Shown here: piece after piece, positions 54,201 through 64,000 of the stretch
Layout: each line of letters opens with the position of its first letter
Numbering within the stretch: position 1 is the stretch's first letter
Assembly: GCA_020073565.1 (NCBI GenBank)
Contig: JAIQEY010000019.1
Coordinates: 1 to 64,000, forward strand
DNA: 64,000 nucleotides
Origin: Terriglobia bacterium
Lineage (GTDB): Bacteria > Acidobacteriota > Terriglobia > Terriglobales > Acidobacteriaceae
Reading direction: 5' to 3'
The notes under the pieces: generated by a model
The model's database searches: none
Seen by the model: the letters and a program-made list of their open reading frames with translations, nothing else
Told to the model about the DNA's origin: nothing
Position numbers and translations under genes: made by a program

Positions 54201-55352
54201 ATGCGAAAAATGCTTTCAAACGAGCGCAGGCTCCCACGCTTCCCTTGGTTTGCCCTCTGGTCGCTCTTTTGCGCGCCGGTCTTCTTCGCGCAGACCTGTC
54301 CGCACAGCAACATCTACAAGGCCCCACCTATAGAAGAAGTCCTACACGCCAATAGCGTCGAAGTCATTTTTCGGTCCGCAGCGATCACAGGAGATACCAT
54401 CGTACCCGCCCTTCTGCGTCTCTCTAAGCCAGGTATGTCGGTTGACTCCATTCCCGGGGCGGCACAAGTAAGTCTGGCGCGCCTTGGCGACAAAAACTGC
54501 CTTAGAAAGCTCGAAGAGGAACTCAACAATCCGAATACATCATACTTAGCATATCCAAAGCTCGTTCGTGTCGGGACTAACGAAGCTGTGGCGATGCTTA
54601 TGACTTACCTCCGTGCTCATGTGTCAGATCCCGCTCCTTCCTGGTCCGACTATCTCAACGATATGCGGGTCGAATTAGTTGTAGCCGTTTCAGAACACTT
54701 GCAAATAGGCCCCATCTTGCAAAATGGGAATTTTTCGAGTTCTCCTCCGGATTGGCTGACCTGGTGGCTTCAGAATGTGGGCAAGCCAATCACGCTTTCG
54801 ATCAGTGGCGACTTCCGGGATCCTTATTTGAAATGTCTCGCCCGCAAGGTGGAATGGGGGTTTCCCGACGCAATTGTCGACATGGCCCGCACACGCGATT
54901 CTCAGGTGATACCTGTCCTGAGGCTCTTGGCGAGATGGGGCAATCCGAAGAGGCGGCCCTTTGTTTTGACGACCCTGCAAGGGCGCGCACAATTGGGCTT
55001 GGCGCAACTCGGAGACCCGGAGGAGTTGCAAACTATCAACAAGGAACTCGATCTTCCAGGCTTCGGCAGCGCCATCGAAGAACTTCGGCAATTGGGAGGG
55101 TCGGTTGCCGTAACGACCCTCATAGATGCTCTTGACAGCAGCAATTTTCTTTCAGAGTACAAAGGAACGCCGGGTTACCAGAGAGTAGTAAACGAACATA
55201 ACCAGGCAATAGAAGATGCGTTGGCAACGATGGTCATATTTCCTCCCGAAACGACGATCACCCCGGAGACTGCGAAGAAATGGAAAGCTTGGTGGGAAAA
55301 GAACAAGGACACGGCCCAATTCGTAAAGCCACCGGTCGGGACCTACGAATAA
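54201..55352 (+). CDS. Exported HEAT-like repeat protein of unknown function
   Basis: About 383 residues with a signal peptide (WFALWSLFCAPVFFAQ). The ATG at 54201 is preferred over the GTG at 54192. The body is alpha-helical with HEAT/PBS-lyase-like units (GDTIVPALLRLSKPGM, GAAQVSLARLGDKNCLRKLEEEL, RDSQVIPVLRLLARWGN, LGLAQLGDPEELQTINKEL). Codon choice is more AT-rich than its neighbours, hinting at later acquisition. No operon partner: it stands between the phosphorylase and gltB with gaps on both sides. I do not know its function. Confidence 0.75.
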   Translation: MRKMLSNERRLPRFPWFALWSLFCAPVFFAQTCPHSNIYKAPPIEEVLHANSVEVIFRSAAITGDTIVPALLRLSKPGMSVDSIPGAAQVSLARLGDKNCLRKLEEELNNPNTSYLAYPKLVRVGTNEAVAMLMTYLRAHVSDPAPSWSDYLNDMRVELVVAVSEHLQIGPILQNGNFSSSPPDWLTWWLQNVGKPITLSISGDFRDPYLKCLARKVEWGFPDAIVDMARTRDSQVIPVLRLLARWGNPKRRPFVLTTLQGRAQLGLAQLGDPEELQTINKELDLPGFGSAIEELRQLGGSVAVTTLIDALDSSNFLSEYKGTPGYQRVVNEHNQAIEDALATMVIFPPETTITPETAKKWKAWWEKNKDTAQFVKPPVGTYE

Positions 55353-55595
55353 GACATCGTTTTTGCCCAGCGCCATTGAGGGCATTGGCGCGTGGCACCA
55401 GGGAACCGCGACTCTCCGCAAATCCGGTCAAACGGAAATTTTCATCACAACGATCAAAATTCTGAATTGTACTTTCCAGCCACTCAGGCTATACCAAAGA
55501 ATAGAGTTCTTAGGCTCGAATCCTATGTCTGGCACAGTTCCCCCGGTGACGAGGAGTGCTGTCGAACGACAGCGGGTTGAATCGAATCGCAAAAC

Positions 55596-58500
55596 ATGGA
55601 ATGGTCATCCTCTAATGTGCACGGACTGCCCTCTGCCCAGGGCCTCTATGACCCTGCGCACGAGCACGATGCCTGCGGCATGGGCTTCGTCGCCAGCGTA
55701 AAAGGCGAGAAAAGCCACGACATCGTTCGCAAGGGCATCCAGGTTCTGATCAGCCTGACGCACCGCGGAGCCTGTGGATGCGACCCTGAAACCGGTGACG
55801 GGGCTGGTGTCCTCATCCAGATCCCGCATACATTTTTCGCGCGCGAATGTGCGAAGCTGGGGTTCGAATTGCCTGCGCCCGGCTCCTACGCGGTGGGAAT
55901 GACGTTCTTGCCGGTGGAACGGCATCAACGGCTGCAGTGTGAGGGAATTCTTGAGCGCATCGCGCGCGAAGAAGGGTTAACGGTTCTGGGTTGGCGCGAC
56001 ACGCCGGTGGACGGCTCGGCCGTAGGACGGGTGGCGCGCGCTTCGCAACCGTACATTGAGCAGATTTTCGTTCGCTGCCGGCCTGACATGGACGAGGCTG
56101 CCTTTGAGCGCACGCTCTACATCGTCCGCAAGCGAGCGGAAGCGGAGATTGCCGCGTCGGACATGGAAGATCGGGGAATGTTTTACATCCCGTCGCTCTC
56201 CGCGCGCACCATCGTATATAAAGGCCTGCTGCTTGCTCCGCAGATCGAAAACTTCTATAAAGAACTGGCCGATCCCGACGTGACCAGCGCCCTGTGCCTG
56301 GTCCACCAGCGCTTTTCGACCAACACCTTCCCAAGCTGGCAACTCGCGCATCCGTACCGCTACATCGCGCATAACGGAGAAATCAACACGCTGCGCGGCA
56401 ACGTGAACTGGATGTACGCGCGCCAGTCAGTGCTGAAATCGCCGTTGTTCGGCGACAACTTGAAAAAGGCCTACCCGATCATCGCGCCGGGCGGCAGCGA
56501 CTCGGCGAGCTTCGACAATGCGGTCGAATTGCTGTTCCAGGCTGGGCGGGAGCTTCCTCACGTCTTGGCCATGCTGATCCCCGAAGCGTGGGCGGGAAAT
56601 CCGCACATGGAGGCGGGAAAGCGTGACTTCTACGAATACCACGCGTCCTTGATGGAACCGTGGGATGGGCCTGCCGCGATCGCGTTTACCGATGGCCGCG
56701 TGATCGGCGCAACTCTCGACCGCAACGGCCTGCGCCCCGGCCGGTACGTTGTGACCCACGACGACCTCGTGGTCATGGCTTCCGAGACGGGTGTGCTCGA
56801 CATCGCGCCTGAACAGATCAAGCGCAAAGGCCGCCTGCAACCGGGAAAGATGTTTCTGGTGGACACGGTGGCCGGCCGAATGATCTCCGACAAAGAGGTC
56901 AAAGAGCGGCTGGCCAGCGCTCAGCCCTATGGCGAGTGGCTCAAGCAGAACCAGATCAAGCTGGATCAGTTGCCCGAGCCTCCGCGCGTCCACCCAACCG
57001 ACCACGACACGATCATTTGCCGCCAGCGCATGTTCGGCTACACCGACGAAGATGTACGAATGATCCTGGAACCCATGGCTAATCACGGCGAGGAACCGGT
57101 GGGCTCGATGGGGACGGATACTCCGCTGGCCTGCCTGTCCGATCGGCCGCAGCCATTGTTCAACTATTTCAAGCAGCTCTTTGCGCAAGTCACCAACCCT
57201 CCGATTGATCCGATCCGCGAAGCGCTGGTGATGTCGCTGATCAGCTACATCGGCACCGAGGGCAACATCCTCGATGAGACGCCGGGCAACTGCCACACGT
57301 TACGGCTCGAACATCCGATCCTGACCAACCGCGACCTTGAAAAACTTCGGCGCGTGTCGCGTGGCGGTCTGCTGGCCACTACGCTGCCCGCGCTCTTCCA
57401 CGTGGACGACGAAGAGGAAGGGCTCCGGCGCGCGCTCGACGACCTCTGTCAGCGTGCCTCGCTGGCGGTCGAGGCCGGATACAGTCTCCTGATTCTCTCC
57501 GACCGTGGCGTTAACAAAGACTACGCTCCCATCCCTAGCCTGCTGGCATTGGCGGCGGTCCACAACGTCCTCATCCAGGAGGAGAAGCGGACCCAGGTCG
57601 CGCTCATCGTGGAATCGGGCGAGCCTCGGGAAGTCATGCATTTCGCGCTGCTGCTCGGCTACGGGGCCAGCGCCATCAATCCTCACCTCGCGATCGAGAC
57701 GCTGGAAGACCTTTCCTGGCGCGGGAATTTGCCAGAACACTTAACCGCCGAGAAAGCGGTGAAGAACTACGTCAAAGCCATCAAAAAGGGTCTGCTGAAA
57801 ACCTTCTCGAAGATGGGGATCTCAACGCTGCAAAGCTATCAGGGCGCCCAGGTCTTCGAAGCCATCGGCCTGAACAAAGAACTGGTGGACAAGTATTTCG
57901 TGGGGACAACCTCACGCCTCGATGGCGTCGGTCTCAAGGTTCTGGCGCGCGAGGCGCAGATGAAGCACGAGCACGCGTTTCGTCCCATCACCGAATTCGA
58001 GACGGAACTTGCGGTCGGGGGCAGCTACCATTTCCGAGCCAATGGCGAATATCACCTGCTGAACCCGCTGACGATCAGCAAGCTGCAACATGCGGTGCGC
58101 CAGTCGAGTTTCAAGACGTTTGAGGAATACTCCGAACTCATTGACAACCAGAGCCGCAACCTGGCTACATTGCGCAGCCTGATGCAGATCAAGAAGTCGG
58201 ACACCCCGGTTCCGCTCGAAGAAGTGGAACCTGCGAAAGAGATCGTAAAGCGCTTCACGACCGGCGCGATGTCATTCGGCTCGATCAGCAAAGAAGCCCA
58301 TGAAACGCTGGCCATTGCGATGAACCGCATCGGCGGGATGTCGAACACAGGTGAAGGCGGAGAAGACGAAGCGCGGTTCAAGCCCGATCCCAACGGCGAT
58401 CTGCGGCGGAGCGCCGTCAAGCAGGTCGCCTCGGCCCGTTTCGGTGTCACCACGAATTACCTGGTGAACGCCGACGAACTTCAGATCAAGATGGCACAGG

Positions 58501-60191
58501 GCGCCAAGCCGGGCGAAGGCGGGCAACTCCCCGGACACAAAGTGGATGAGGTCATCGCGCGTCTGCGGCATTCGACTCCCGGCGTCGGCCTGATTTCGCC
58601 GCCACCGCATCACGACATCTATTCGATCGAAGACCTGGCGCAGCTGATCTACGACCTGAAGAACGTGAATCCGCAGGCTCGCATCGCCGTCAAACTGGTC
58701 GCCGAAGTGGGCGTTGGGACGGTGGCCGCTGGTGTCAGCAAGGCGCATGCCGACGTGGTTCTGATCAGCGGGGACAGCGGCGGCACCGGCGCATCTCCGT
58801 TGAGTTCGATCAAGCACGCCGGCATCCCGTGGGAACTGGGACTGGCGGAAACGCAGCAGGTGCTGCTGTTGAACGACCTCCGCAGCCGCATTCGCGTACA
58901 GACCGATGGCAAGCTTCAGACCGGGCGCGATGTGGTCATCGCAGCTCTGCTCGGCGCGGAAGAATTCGGATTTGCCACCACGCCGCTCGTCGCGATGGGC
59001 TGCATCATGATGCGCAAATGCCACCTGAATACCTGCTCGGTCGGCATTGCGACGCAGGATCCCGCGCTGCGCAAACTTTTTCAGGGACAGCCGGAACACG
59101 TCATCAATTTCTTTTTCTTCATCGCCGAGCAGGTGCGCCAGTACATGGCGCAGATGGGCTTCCGCAAAGTCGACGAGATGGTGGGGCGCGTCGAAATGCT
59201 CGACGTGCGTCCTGCGGTCGATCACTGGAAAGCGCGCGGCGTGGATTTGTCGGCCATTCTTTACGCTCCACCAGTGCCGGGCCGCGTCGCTCGCCACTGC
59301 GTGCATAAACAGGACCACGGCCTGCAGCAGGCGCTCGATCATCAAATCATCAAGTTCGCTCAGCCCGCGTTGGAAACCCGCACACCGGTCGAGATGAGTT
59401 TCCAAATCCGCAATGTGCATCGCACCGTAGGAGCGATGCTCAGCGGCGAAATTGCGCGCCGCTATGGTTCCGAGGGCCTGCCCGACGACACCATCCGCGT
59501 TCACTTGACTGGCTCAGCCGGCCAGAGCTTAGGAGCGTTCCTAGCCCGGGGCGTGACCCTCACCCTCGAAGGCGATACCAACGACTACGCCGGCAAGGGA
59601 CTTTCCGGGGGCCGCCTGGTTGTGTATCCACCCAGGAACGCCGGGTTTGCCGCTGAAGAAAACATACTCATCGGCAACGTCGTGCTCTACGGCGCTACCA
59701 GTGGTGAAGCGTTCTTCAACGGAGTTGCGGGGGAACGATTTGCTGTGCGCAACTCCGGAGCTACGGCCGTGGTGGAAGGCGTTGGCGATCATGGCTGCGA
59801 GTACATGACCAAGGGCACAGTGGTTGTGCTCGGGACCTGCGGCCGCAATTTCGCCGCGGGCATGAGCGGTGGACTCGCGTACGTATTCGATGAGCACGGA
59901 GACTTCGCGGAGAAACGCTGTAACACTTCGGCGGTCGATCTCGAGCCTGTAATCGAATTGCAGGATGTGCAGATCGTGCGTGACCTGGTCACCCGTCACT
60001 GTGAATTGACCGGCAGCCAGCGCGCCCGCTGGATTCTCGACAACTGGTCTGAAGTGTTGCCGCGGTTTATCAAAGTTTTCCCGCACGAATACAAACGCGC
60101 GCTCGGCGTGGGCCGCCCCGCACCTGCGAAAATTCCAGAACCGGTCCCTGTCCCTGTCGCCGCGCTCGCCGAGCAGGTGCAGCATGGGTAA
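55596..60191 (+). CDS. gltB: Glutamate synthase large subunit (GOGAT, glutaminase class II)
   Basis: A 1531-residue enzyme making glutamate from glutamine and 2-oxoglutarate. A 26-residue propeptide precedes the catalytic Cys27 ([13 protein letters not shown]). The N-terminal glutaminase domain is followed by a central domain, then the FMN synthase domain ([31 protein letters not shown]) with the 3Fe-4S cysteines in [25 protein letters not shown] beta-helix ([20 protein letters not shown]) ends it. Length and order are standard. gltD overlaps it by 8 bp. A small hairpin (GCTGTCG/CGACAGC, about 55560) stands before it. It uses the ammonium imported by AmtB after glutamine synthesis. Confidence 0.97.
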   Translation: MEWSSSNVHGLPSAQGLYDPAHEHDACGMGFVASVKGEKSHDIVRKGIQVLISLTHRGACGCDPETGDGAGVLIQIPHTFFARECAKLGFELPAPGSYAVGMTFLPVERHQRLQCEGILERIAREEGLTVLGWRDTPVDGSAVGRVARASQPYIEQIFVRCRPDMDEAAFERTLYIVRKRAEAEIAASDMEDRGMFYIPSLSARTIVYKGLLLAPQIENFYKELADPDVTSALCLVHQRFSTNTFPSWQLAHPYRYIAHNGEINTLRGNVNWMYARQSVLKSPLFGDNLKKAYPIIAPGGSDSASFDNAVELLFQAGRELPHVLAMLIPEAWAGNPHMEAGKRDFYEYHASLMEPWDGPAAIAFTDGRVIGATLDRNGLRPGRYVVTHDDLVVMASETGVLDIAPEQIKRKGRLQPGKMFLVDTVAGRMISDKEVKERLASAQPYGEWLKQNQIKLDQLPEPPRVHPTDHDTIICRQRMFGYTDEDVRMILEPMANHGEEPVGSMGTDTPLACLSDRPQPLFNYFKQLFAQVTNPPIDPIREALVMSLISYIGTEGNILDETPGNCHTLRLEHPILTNRDLEKLRRVSRGGLLATTLPALFHVDDEEEGLRRALDDLCQRASLAVEAGYSLLILSDRGVNKDYAPIPSLLALAAVHNVLIQEEKRTQVALIVESGEPREVMHFALLLGYGASAINPHLAIETLEDLSWRGNLPEHLTAEKAVKNYVKAIKKGLLKTFSKMGISTLQSYQGAQVFEAIGLNKELVDKYFVGTTSRLDGVGLKVLAREAQMKHEHAFRPITEFETELAVGGSYHFRANGEYHLLNPLTISKLQHAVRQSSFKTFEEYSELIDNQSRNLATLRSLMQIKKSDTPVPLEEVEPAKEIVKRFTTGAMSFGSISKEAHETLAIAMNRIGGMSNTGEGGEDEARFKPDPNGDLRRSAVKQVASARFGVTTNYLVNADELQIKMAQGAKPGEGGQLPGHKVDEVIARLRHSTPGVGLISPPPHHDIYSIEDLAQLIYDLKNVNPQARIAVKLVAEVGVGTVAAGVSKAHADVVLISGDSGGTGASPLSSIKHAGIPWELGLAETQQVLLLNDLRSRIRVQTDGKLQTGRDVVIAALLGAEEFGFATTPLVAMGCIMMRKCHLNTCSVGIATQDPALRKLFQGQPEHVINFFFFIAEQVRQYMAQMGFRKVDEMVGRVEMLDVRPAVDHWKARGVDLSAILYAPPVPGRVARHCVHKQDHGLQQALDHQIIKFAQPALETRTPVEMSFQIRNVHRTVGAMLSGEIARRYGSEGLPDDTIRVHLTGSAGQSLGAFLARGVTLTLEGDTNDYAGKGLSGGRLVVYPPRNAGFAAEENILIGNVVLYGATSGEAFFNGVAGERFAVRNSGATAVVEGVGDHGCEYMTKGTVVVLGTCGRNFAAGMSGGLAYVFDEHGDFAEKRCNTSAVDLEPVIELQDVQIVRDLVTRHCELTGSQRARWILDNWSEVLPRFIKVFPHEYKRALGVGRPAPAKIPEPVPVPVAALAEQVQHG

Positions 60192-61647
60192 AAACACCGG
60201 CTTCATGGAATACCCGCGTGAGTTACCCGAGCGGCGCCCTATCCCCCAGCGCGTGAATGACTGGTTTGAAATCTACCAGGACTTCCCTGAGGAAAAGCTC
60301 CGCAACCAGGGCGCGCGCTGCATGGATTGCGGCGTGCCCTTTTGCCACACCGGCTGTCCGGTCAACAACATCATTCCCGACTGGAACGACCTGGTGTACC
60401 GCGGAAGGTGGAAAGAAGCGGTGCGGCAGTTGCACGCCACCAACAATTTCCCCGAGTTCACGGGACGAATCTGCCCGGCGCCCTGTGAAGCGGCTTGCGT
60501 GCTCGGTATCAATCAGCCGGCCGTGACGATCAAGAACATCGAGAAGAGCATCATCGAGCGCGGGTTTCAAGAGGGCTGGATCCGTCCCGAGCCACCCCGG
60601 CGCCGCACTGGCAAGAAAGTCGCGGTCGTTGGTTCCGGACCCGCTGGCCTCGCGGCCGCACAGCAACTCTGCCGCGCCGGTCACTTGGTCACCGTGTACG
60701 AAAAGGCCGACCGCATCGGCGGGTTGCTGCGCTATGGCATCCCGCAATTCAAGCTGGAAAAGAAAATCATCGATCGTCGACTTGAGCAGATGTCAGCCGA
60801 AGGCGTGCAATTCGTCACCAGCGCGCACGTTGGCAAGAACGTGGCCGTGGAAGACCTGCAAAACGAGTTTGACGCCATCGTTCTCGCGGGCGGCTCCGAG
60901 CAGCCCCGCGACTTGCAAGTCCCGGGCCGCGAACTGCGAGGCATCCATTTCGCCATGGAGTTCCTGCCGCAGCAGAACAAACGCTGTCTGGGCGACGAAC
61001 TCGATCCGGCCTCCGACATTCTGGCCACCGGGAAGCGCGCGGTAATCATCGGCGGCGGCGACACCGGCGCCGACTGCCTGGGAACCTGCCATCGCCAAAT
61101 GCCGAAGTCCGTGCACCAGTTCGAAATCATGCCGATGCCACCCGACGAACGGTCGCCGCAAACGCCCTGGCCGCTCTGGCCCATGCAGTTGCGCACCGAA
61201 GGAGCGCACGAAGAAGGTGGCGTTCGGGATTGGAGCATTGCGACCACGTCGTTCACCGGCGATGCGAACGGCAGCGTGGCCAAATTGCATGCCGTGCGAG
61301 TCGGACCTCCGCCAAAGTTTGAGGCCATCGCCGGCACCGAGTTCACCATCGACGCCGAGCTGGTGCTGATCGCCATGGGCTTCTTGGGGCCAGTTCGCAA
61401 TGGCATGATCGAGCAACTCGGAGTCGCGATCGACCAGCGTGGAAACGTGGCTACCGATGACGACTCCATGACCTCGGTGCCCGGTGTCTTCGCCGCCGGC
61501 GACATGCGGCGTGGCCAGTCGCTGGTGGTGTGGGCCATTGACGAAGGCCGGAAAACAGCGGCTGCGGTCGATCGCTATCTGCAAGACATAACCCGGGGAA
61601 AGATCATTCTTTCGATGGCTGCGGCCTCGCCGCGAACAGTTGTATGA
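60184..61647 (+). CDS. gltD: Glutamate synthase small subunit
   Basis: A 487-residue iron-sulfur flavoprotein passing electrons from NADPH to GltB. Two N-terminal 4Fe-4S cysteine sets are visible ([17 protein letters not shown] and [10 protein letters not shown]), then an FAD Rossmann fold ([17 protein letters not shown]) and an NADPH Rossmann fold ([16 protein letters not shown]). [19 protein letters not shown] closes the FAD site. It overlaps gltB by 8 bp, so the two subunits are translated together. Confidence 0.97.
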   Translation: MGKNTGFMEYPRELPERRPIPQRVNDWFEIYQDFPEEKLRNQGARCMDCGVPFCHTGCPVNNIIPDWNDLVYRGRWKEAVRQLHATNNFPEFTGRICPAPCEAACVLGINQPAVTIKNIEKSIIERGFQEGWIRPEPPRRRTGKKVAVVGSGPAGLAAAQQLCRAGHLVTVYEKADRIGGLLRYGIPQFKLEKKIIDRRLEQMSAEGVQFVTSAHVGKNVAVEDLQNEFDAIVLAGGSEQPRDLQVPGRELRGIHFAMEFLPQQNKRCLGDELDPASDILATGKRAVIIGGGDTGADCLGTCHRQMPKSVHQFEIMPMPPDERSPQTPWPLWPMQLRTEGAHEEGGVRDWSIATTSFTGDANGSVAKLHAVRVGPPPKFEAIAGTEFTIDAELVLIAMGFLGPVRNGMIEQLGVAIDQRGNVATDDDSMTSVPGVFAAGDMRRGQSLVVWAIDEGRKTAAAVDRYLQDITRGKIILSMAAASPRTVV

Positions 61648-61684
61648 AGCGAGGTCCATTCGTGGGCTATAATCCGCACGAGCC

Positions 61685-62575
61685 ATGGATTTCAGCCAGC
61701 TAGTCACATTCCTGGAAGTTGCTAAACTGGGTAGCTTCTCGCGCGCGGGACAAAAAGTGTTCCGCTCGCAGTCTGCCGTCAGCGCACAAATCCGGCAACT
61801 GGAGCAGGAATACGGTGACCGCCTTCTTGACCGGTCCGGCAAGGACGTCACGCTAACTCCTGCGGGCCGAGTGTTGCTCGCCTACGCCGAACGCCTGATT
61901 CAATTGCGCGACGAGTCCAAGCTCGCCGTCTCCGATCATGGCGGCGCCCCACGCGGCAAACTCGTCGTAGGGGCCAACGAAGCCACGTGTCTCTACGTTC
62001 TGCCCGACGTGTTTGCGAAGTACTGCAGCCTTCATCCCGAGGTTCAACTGAGCATCTACCGCAATTTCAGCTACAAGATTGTCGAGAAGCTCGAAAACGG
62101 CACCATCGACGTGGGCATTGTTACGCTTCCCGTCAAATCACCCAAACTGAAAACGACGGCGATCTTCCGCGACCAGTTGATGTGGATGGTGAGTCCGCAG
62201 AATCCTCTGGCCAAGCACGAAGTCATCTCGGTCAGCGAGGCTGCCAAGCAGCCAATGCTTTTGCCCAAAACCGGATACACGCGCCGGTTGATGGATAAAC
62301 TGCTGCGCCCCCACGAATCGGACCTGCAGGTCCGTATGGAATTGCCGAGCGTGGGCATGATCAAGAGTTTTGTGGCCGCCGGGCTTGGAGTTTCGCTCGT
62401 CAGCGCCAGCTTCGCCCGCGACCAGGTTTTGGCCGGGCGCGTGAAACTGATTCCGCCGAAAGAAAAGGAATTATGGCGGGAACTGGGGCTGGCGTATCGC
62501 CGCGATCGAACCCTTACGCAGGCGGCCCGGACGTTCATTACTACTGTGCGCCAGCTGGCGGCGACATCCAGGTAA
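61685..62575 (+). CDS. LysR-family transcriptional regulator
   Basis: A 296-residue LysR-type regulator. The N-terminal winged helix is DFSQLVTFLEVAKLGSFSR, then KVFRSQSAVSAQIRQLEQEY. A two-lobed periplasmic-binding-like effector domain fills the rest (GKLVVGANEATCLYVLPDVF, GTIDVGIVTLPV, GAGL-type segment FVAAGLGVSLVSA). It starts 37 bp after gltD in the same direction. By position it could control gltBD, as GltC does in Bacillus, but there the regulator is divergent. The effector is unknown. Confidence 0.92.
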   Translation: MDFSQLVTFLEVAKLGSFSRAGQKVFRSQSAVSAQIRQLEQEYGDRLLDRSGKDVTLTPAGRVLLAYAERLIQLRDESKLAVSDHGGAPRGKLVVGANEATCLYVLPDVFAKYCSLHPEVQLSIYRNFSYKIVEKLENGTIDVGIVTLPVKSPKLKTTAIFRDQLMWMVSPQNPLAKHEVISVSEAAKQPMLLPKTGYTRRLMDKLLRPHESDLQVRMELPSVGMIKSFVAAGLGVSLVSASFARDQVLAGRVKLIPPKEKELWRELGLAYRRDRTLTQAARTFITTVRQLAATSR

Positions 62576-62587
62576 CCTCTCGCGAAC

Positions 62588-62647
62588 GTAGCGCCGCCGC
62601 GCCGAGGGCGGGTCGCCCTCGGGACAGCCGGCAAGTTGCCGGCGCTA
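62588..62647 (+). repeat. GTAGCGCC palindromic element, longest copy
   Basis: Ends GTAGCGCCG (62588-62596) and CGGCGCTAC (62639-62647) are inverted repeats. Inside are two hairpins, CCGAGGGCG/CGCCCTCGG and GCCGGC/GCCGGC. It begins 12 bases past the LysR stop codon. The shorter members of this family match one half or the other. Confidence 0.7.
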
Positions 62648-62702
62648 CATACTGCGGTCACCGCCGATTACAATCTCGCGGTCGGAGTACCAGGTTGCCC
62701 GC

Positions 62703-62730
62703 TTGACAGGGCGGCAGGGATGACTATGAT
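62703..62730 (+). promoter_or_regulatory. argC: Sigma-70 promoter of the arg operon
   Basis: A perfect TTGACA (62703-62708), a 16-bp spacer and TATGAT (62725-62730), about 75 bp before argC. The ArgR boxes lie directly downstream of the -10 box and would cover the start site. Confidence 0.8.
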
Positions 62731-62767
62731 ATGAATAGTTATTCACTAGAATGGATATTTATGCGTT
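62730..62767 (+). promoter_or_regulatory. Tandem ArgR operator (ARG boxes)
   Basis: Box 1 (62730-62747) contains TGAATAGTTATTCA, a full match to the E. coli ARG box core TGAATwwwwATTCA. Box 2 (62750-62767) matches the 18-bp consensus at all but three positions and lies 2 bp away, like the paired boxes of E. coli operators. Arginine-bound ArgR would block the overlapping promoter. Confidence 0.75.
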
Positions 62768-62804
62768 TGTGGGGACTCTCGAACAGTAAAGGCATCGCTG
62801 CCTG

Positions 62805-63848
62805 ATGGCCAAACTCAAAGCAGCCGTGCTGGGTGCGACCGGATATTCCGGCCTCGAACTGGCACGCATCCTCGCCCGGCATCCCCGGCTCGACCCTCCC
62901 CTTCTTCTGCGGCGGAGCGCGGAAACGCGGGAACATAGTCACACGGCGGACGTGTTTCCCCATGCCGCTGGGAACGGCCACCTGCCCCTCGAGCCGTTTT
63001 CCTGGTCGAAATTGCATGAACATAAGACCGAGCTGCTGTTTCTGGCTACGCCGCATAGCACTTCGCGGGAACTCGTTCCGGAAGCGATCGCGCGTGGACT
63101 GCGCGTCGTCGATCTCAGTGGCGCATGGCGGCTCAAACAGGAGCAGCACCGCGCCGTATACGGCTTTCATGACGCCGATGCCGCAAAAGCTGCCGACCTC
63201 AATGAGCGCGCCGTGTACGGCCTGCCGGAGTTGAACGGCAATCGGATTCCCGACGCGGTCCTGGTGGCCAATCCCGGCTGCTATGCAACCTCGGTGATTC
63301 TCGCGCTCGCGCCACTGGTGTCGGCTGATTGGGTGGATCGTGAGCGGGGAATCATCTCCGATTCGAAGTCCGGAGTCTCCGGCGCTGGCAAAGAACCCAC
63401 CTCGCGAACGCATTTCGTCTCAGTTGCCGACAATCTCTCCGCCTACTCCGTTTTCGGGCACCGTCACACCGGAGAAATTTTGGAACAGTTGGGACTGGAT
63501 GCTCAACAATTGATCTTCACGCCGCATTTGTTGCCGATTCCGCGCGGAATTCTGTCCACGATTTACGTGTACCTCAAACGCGAGATGACGGCGGCTGAAG
63601 TGGAAGGTTGTTTCCGCAATTTCTATGCGGGCAAGCACTGGGTGCGCATATTCCCGGCATCGAGCCTGCCGCAGATCCAGTTTTCACTGCACACAAATTA
63701 CTGCGACATCGGCTTTCACCTCGCGCACGACGGCCGCCGCCTGGTGCTCGTGTCCTGCCTCGATAACCTGCTCAAAGGCGCCGCGGGACAAGCGGTGCAG
63801 AACATGAATTTGATGTATGGATGGAAAGAAGAGGAGGGCCTGCAGTGA
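62805..63848 (+). CDS. argC: N-acetyl-gamma-glutamyl-phosphate reductase
   Basis: A 347-residue enzyme of arginine synthesis, reducing N-acetylglutamyl phosphate to the semialdehyde with NADPH. The NADP motif AAVLGATGYSGLELARIL opens the protein. The catalytic Cys is C159 in VANPGCYATS. HFVSVADNLSAYSVFGHRH and the C-terminal CLDNLLKGAAGQAVQNMN are diagnostic. It is the first gene behind the promoter and ARG boxes at 62703-62767, and it overlaps argB by 4 bp (GTGA). Confidence 0.97.
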   Translation: MAKLKAAVLGATGYSGLELARILARHPRLDPPLLLRRSAETREHSHTADVFPHAAGNGHLPLEPFSWSKLHEHKTELLFLATPHSTSRELVPEAIARGLRVVDLSGAWRLKQEQHRAVYGFHDADAAKAADLNERAVYGLPELNGNRIPDAVLVANPGCYATSVILALAPLVSADWVDRERGIISDSKSGVSGAGKEPTSRTHFVSVADNLSAYSVFGHRHTGEILEQLGLDAQQLIFTPHLLPIPRGILSTIYVYLKREMTAAEVEGCFRNFYAGKHWVRIFPASSLPQIQFSLHTNYCDIGFHLAHDGRRLVLVSCLDNLLKGAAGQAVQNMNLMYGWKEEEGLQ

Positions 63849-64000
63849 AAGTGGTCATCAAAATCGGAGGCGCAGCTTTGGAAGATAAAGCGACCCTCCA
63901 CAAGTGCGCGCACGCGGTGGTTCAGTTGGCGCAAGATGGCCACAAAGTCGCCGTCGTGCACGGCGGTGGTACGGCCCTCACCCGCACCCTGAAACTCCTC
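63845..64000 (+). CDS. argB: Acetylglutamate kinase (5' part, cut by window end)
   Basis: The GTG at 63845 overlaps the argC stop as GTGA. The first 52 codons read VKVVIKIGGAALEDKATL and later KVAVVHGGGTALTR, matching the N-terminal phosphate-binding loop and the VVHGGG motif of ArgB. It phosphorylates N-acetylglutamate, the step before ArgC. The remainder lies beyond the window. Confidence 0.92.
   Translation, partial: MKVVIKIGGAALEDKATLHKCAHAVVQLAQDGHKVAVVHGGGTALTRTLKLL

Noticed and set aside
55508..55535. tRNA T-arm-like segment (TTAGG-CTCGAAT-CCTAT) upstream of gltB
   Set aside because: No matching acceptor, D or anticodon arms can be drawn within tRNA length. It could be a decayed fragment but cannot be supported.
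58272..59504. 410-codon frame antisense to gltB
   Set aside because: It lies entirely within the FMN domain of gltB and has no independent support.

Overview
This 64 kb stretch is chromosomal DNA from what is most likely an Acidobacteriota member (Terriglobia/Koribacter-like). The inference rests on gene content: two CRTAC1-type FG-GAP/ASPIC-UnbV proteins, a carboxypeptidase-regulatory-domain TonB-dependent receptor, GloVer-repeat and IPT/TIG exported proteins, ECF sigma plus Ser/Thr kinase-TPR operons, many TPR proteins, and small GC-rich palindromic intergenic repeats. I saw no phage, transposase, rRNA or CRISPR array. One complete tRNA (Cys) lies at the left edge, and argB is cut by the right edge.

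Layout. (1) 1-22.8 kb and 23-24.7 kb: a sugar or alpha-glucan/trehalose uptake and breakdown region. It holds an aldehyde dehydrogenase, a CRTAC1 protein, an exported debranching-type glucosidase, an exported GH13 alpha-glucosidase, an MFS sugar porter, a GntR-LacI hybrid repressor, a sodium/solute symporter, a second CRTAC1 protein, a TPR protein, the TonB-dependent receptor, another TPR protein, a PfkB sugar kinase and an exported GH37 trehalase. (2) 24.9-27.2 kb: an exported FecR-domain protein with a Gly/Ser/His repeat tail. (3) 27.4-34.7 kb: nitrogen control, with an NtrC-like regulator and NtrB-like kinase divergent from amtB-glnB-glnD. (4) 34.75-40.3 kb: the most unusual part. Two similar intergenic units, each ending in a Rho-independent-type terminator, are followed by an ECF sigma factor, a membrane zinc-finger anti-sigma factor, an unrecognised 299-residue protein and a TPR-CHAT protease. 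(5) 40.4-44.2 kb: a Tat-exported aldo/keto reductase, a frameshifted DUF11 gene and a GloVer/TIG protein. (6) 44.6-51.1 kb: an ECF sigma factor translationally coupled to two tandem membrane kinase-TPR proteins and a 42-codon stump of a third. (7) 51.4-54.1 kb: a GAF-alpha-glucan phosphorylase fusion, followed by a HEAT-like exported protein. (8) 55.6-64 kb: gltB-gltD, a LysR regulator, and argC-argB behind a clear promoter with ArgR boxes.

How it fits together. The exported glucosidases and trehalase would release glucose, which the MFS and SSS transporters import; the phosphorylase and PfkB kinase work inside the cell. AmtB, PII, GlnD, the two-component pair and GltBD form a nitrogen-assimilation module that feeds glutamate to the arginine genes. 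Two independent sigma-centred signalling operons lie between these metabolic blocks. Several repeat families recur; the GTAGCGCC family sits just after stop codons in a consistent orientation and in two cases supplies the stop codon itself.
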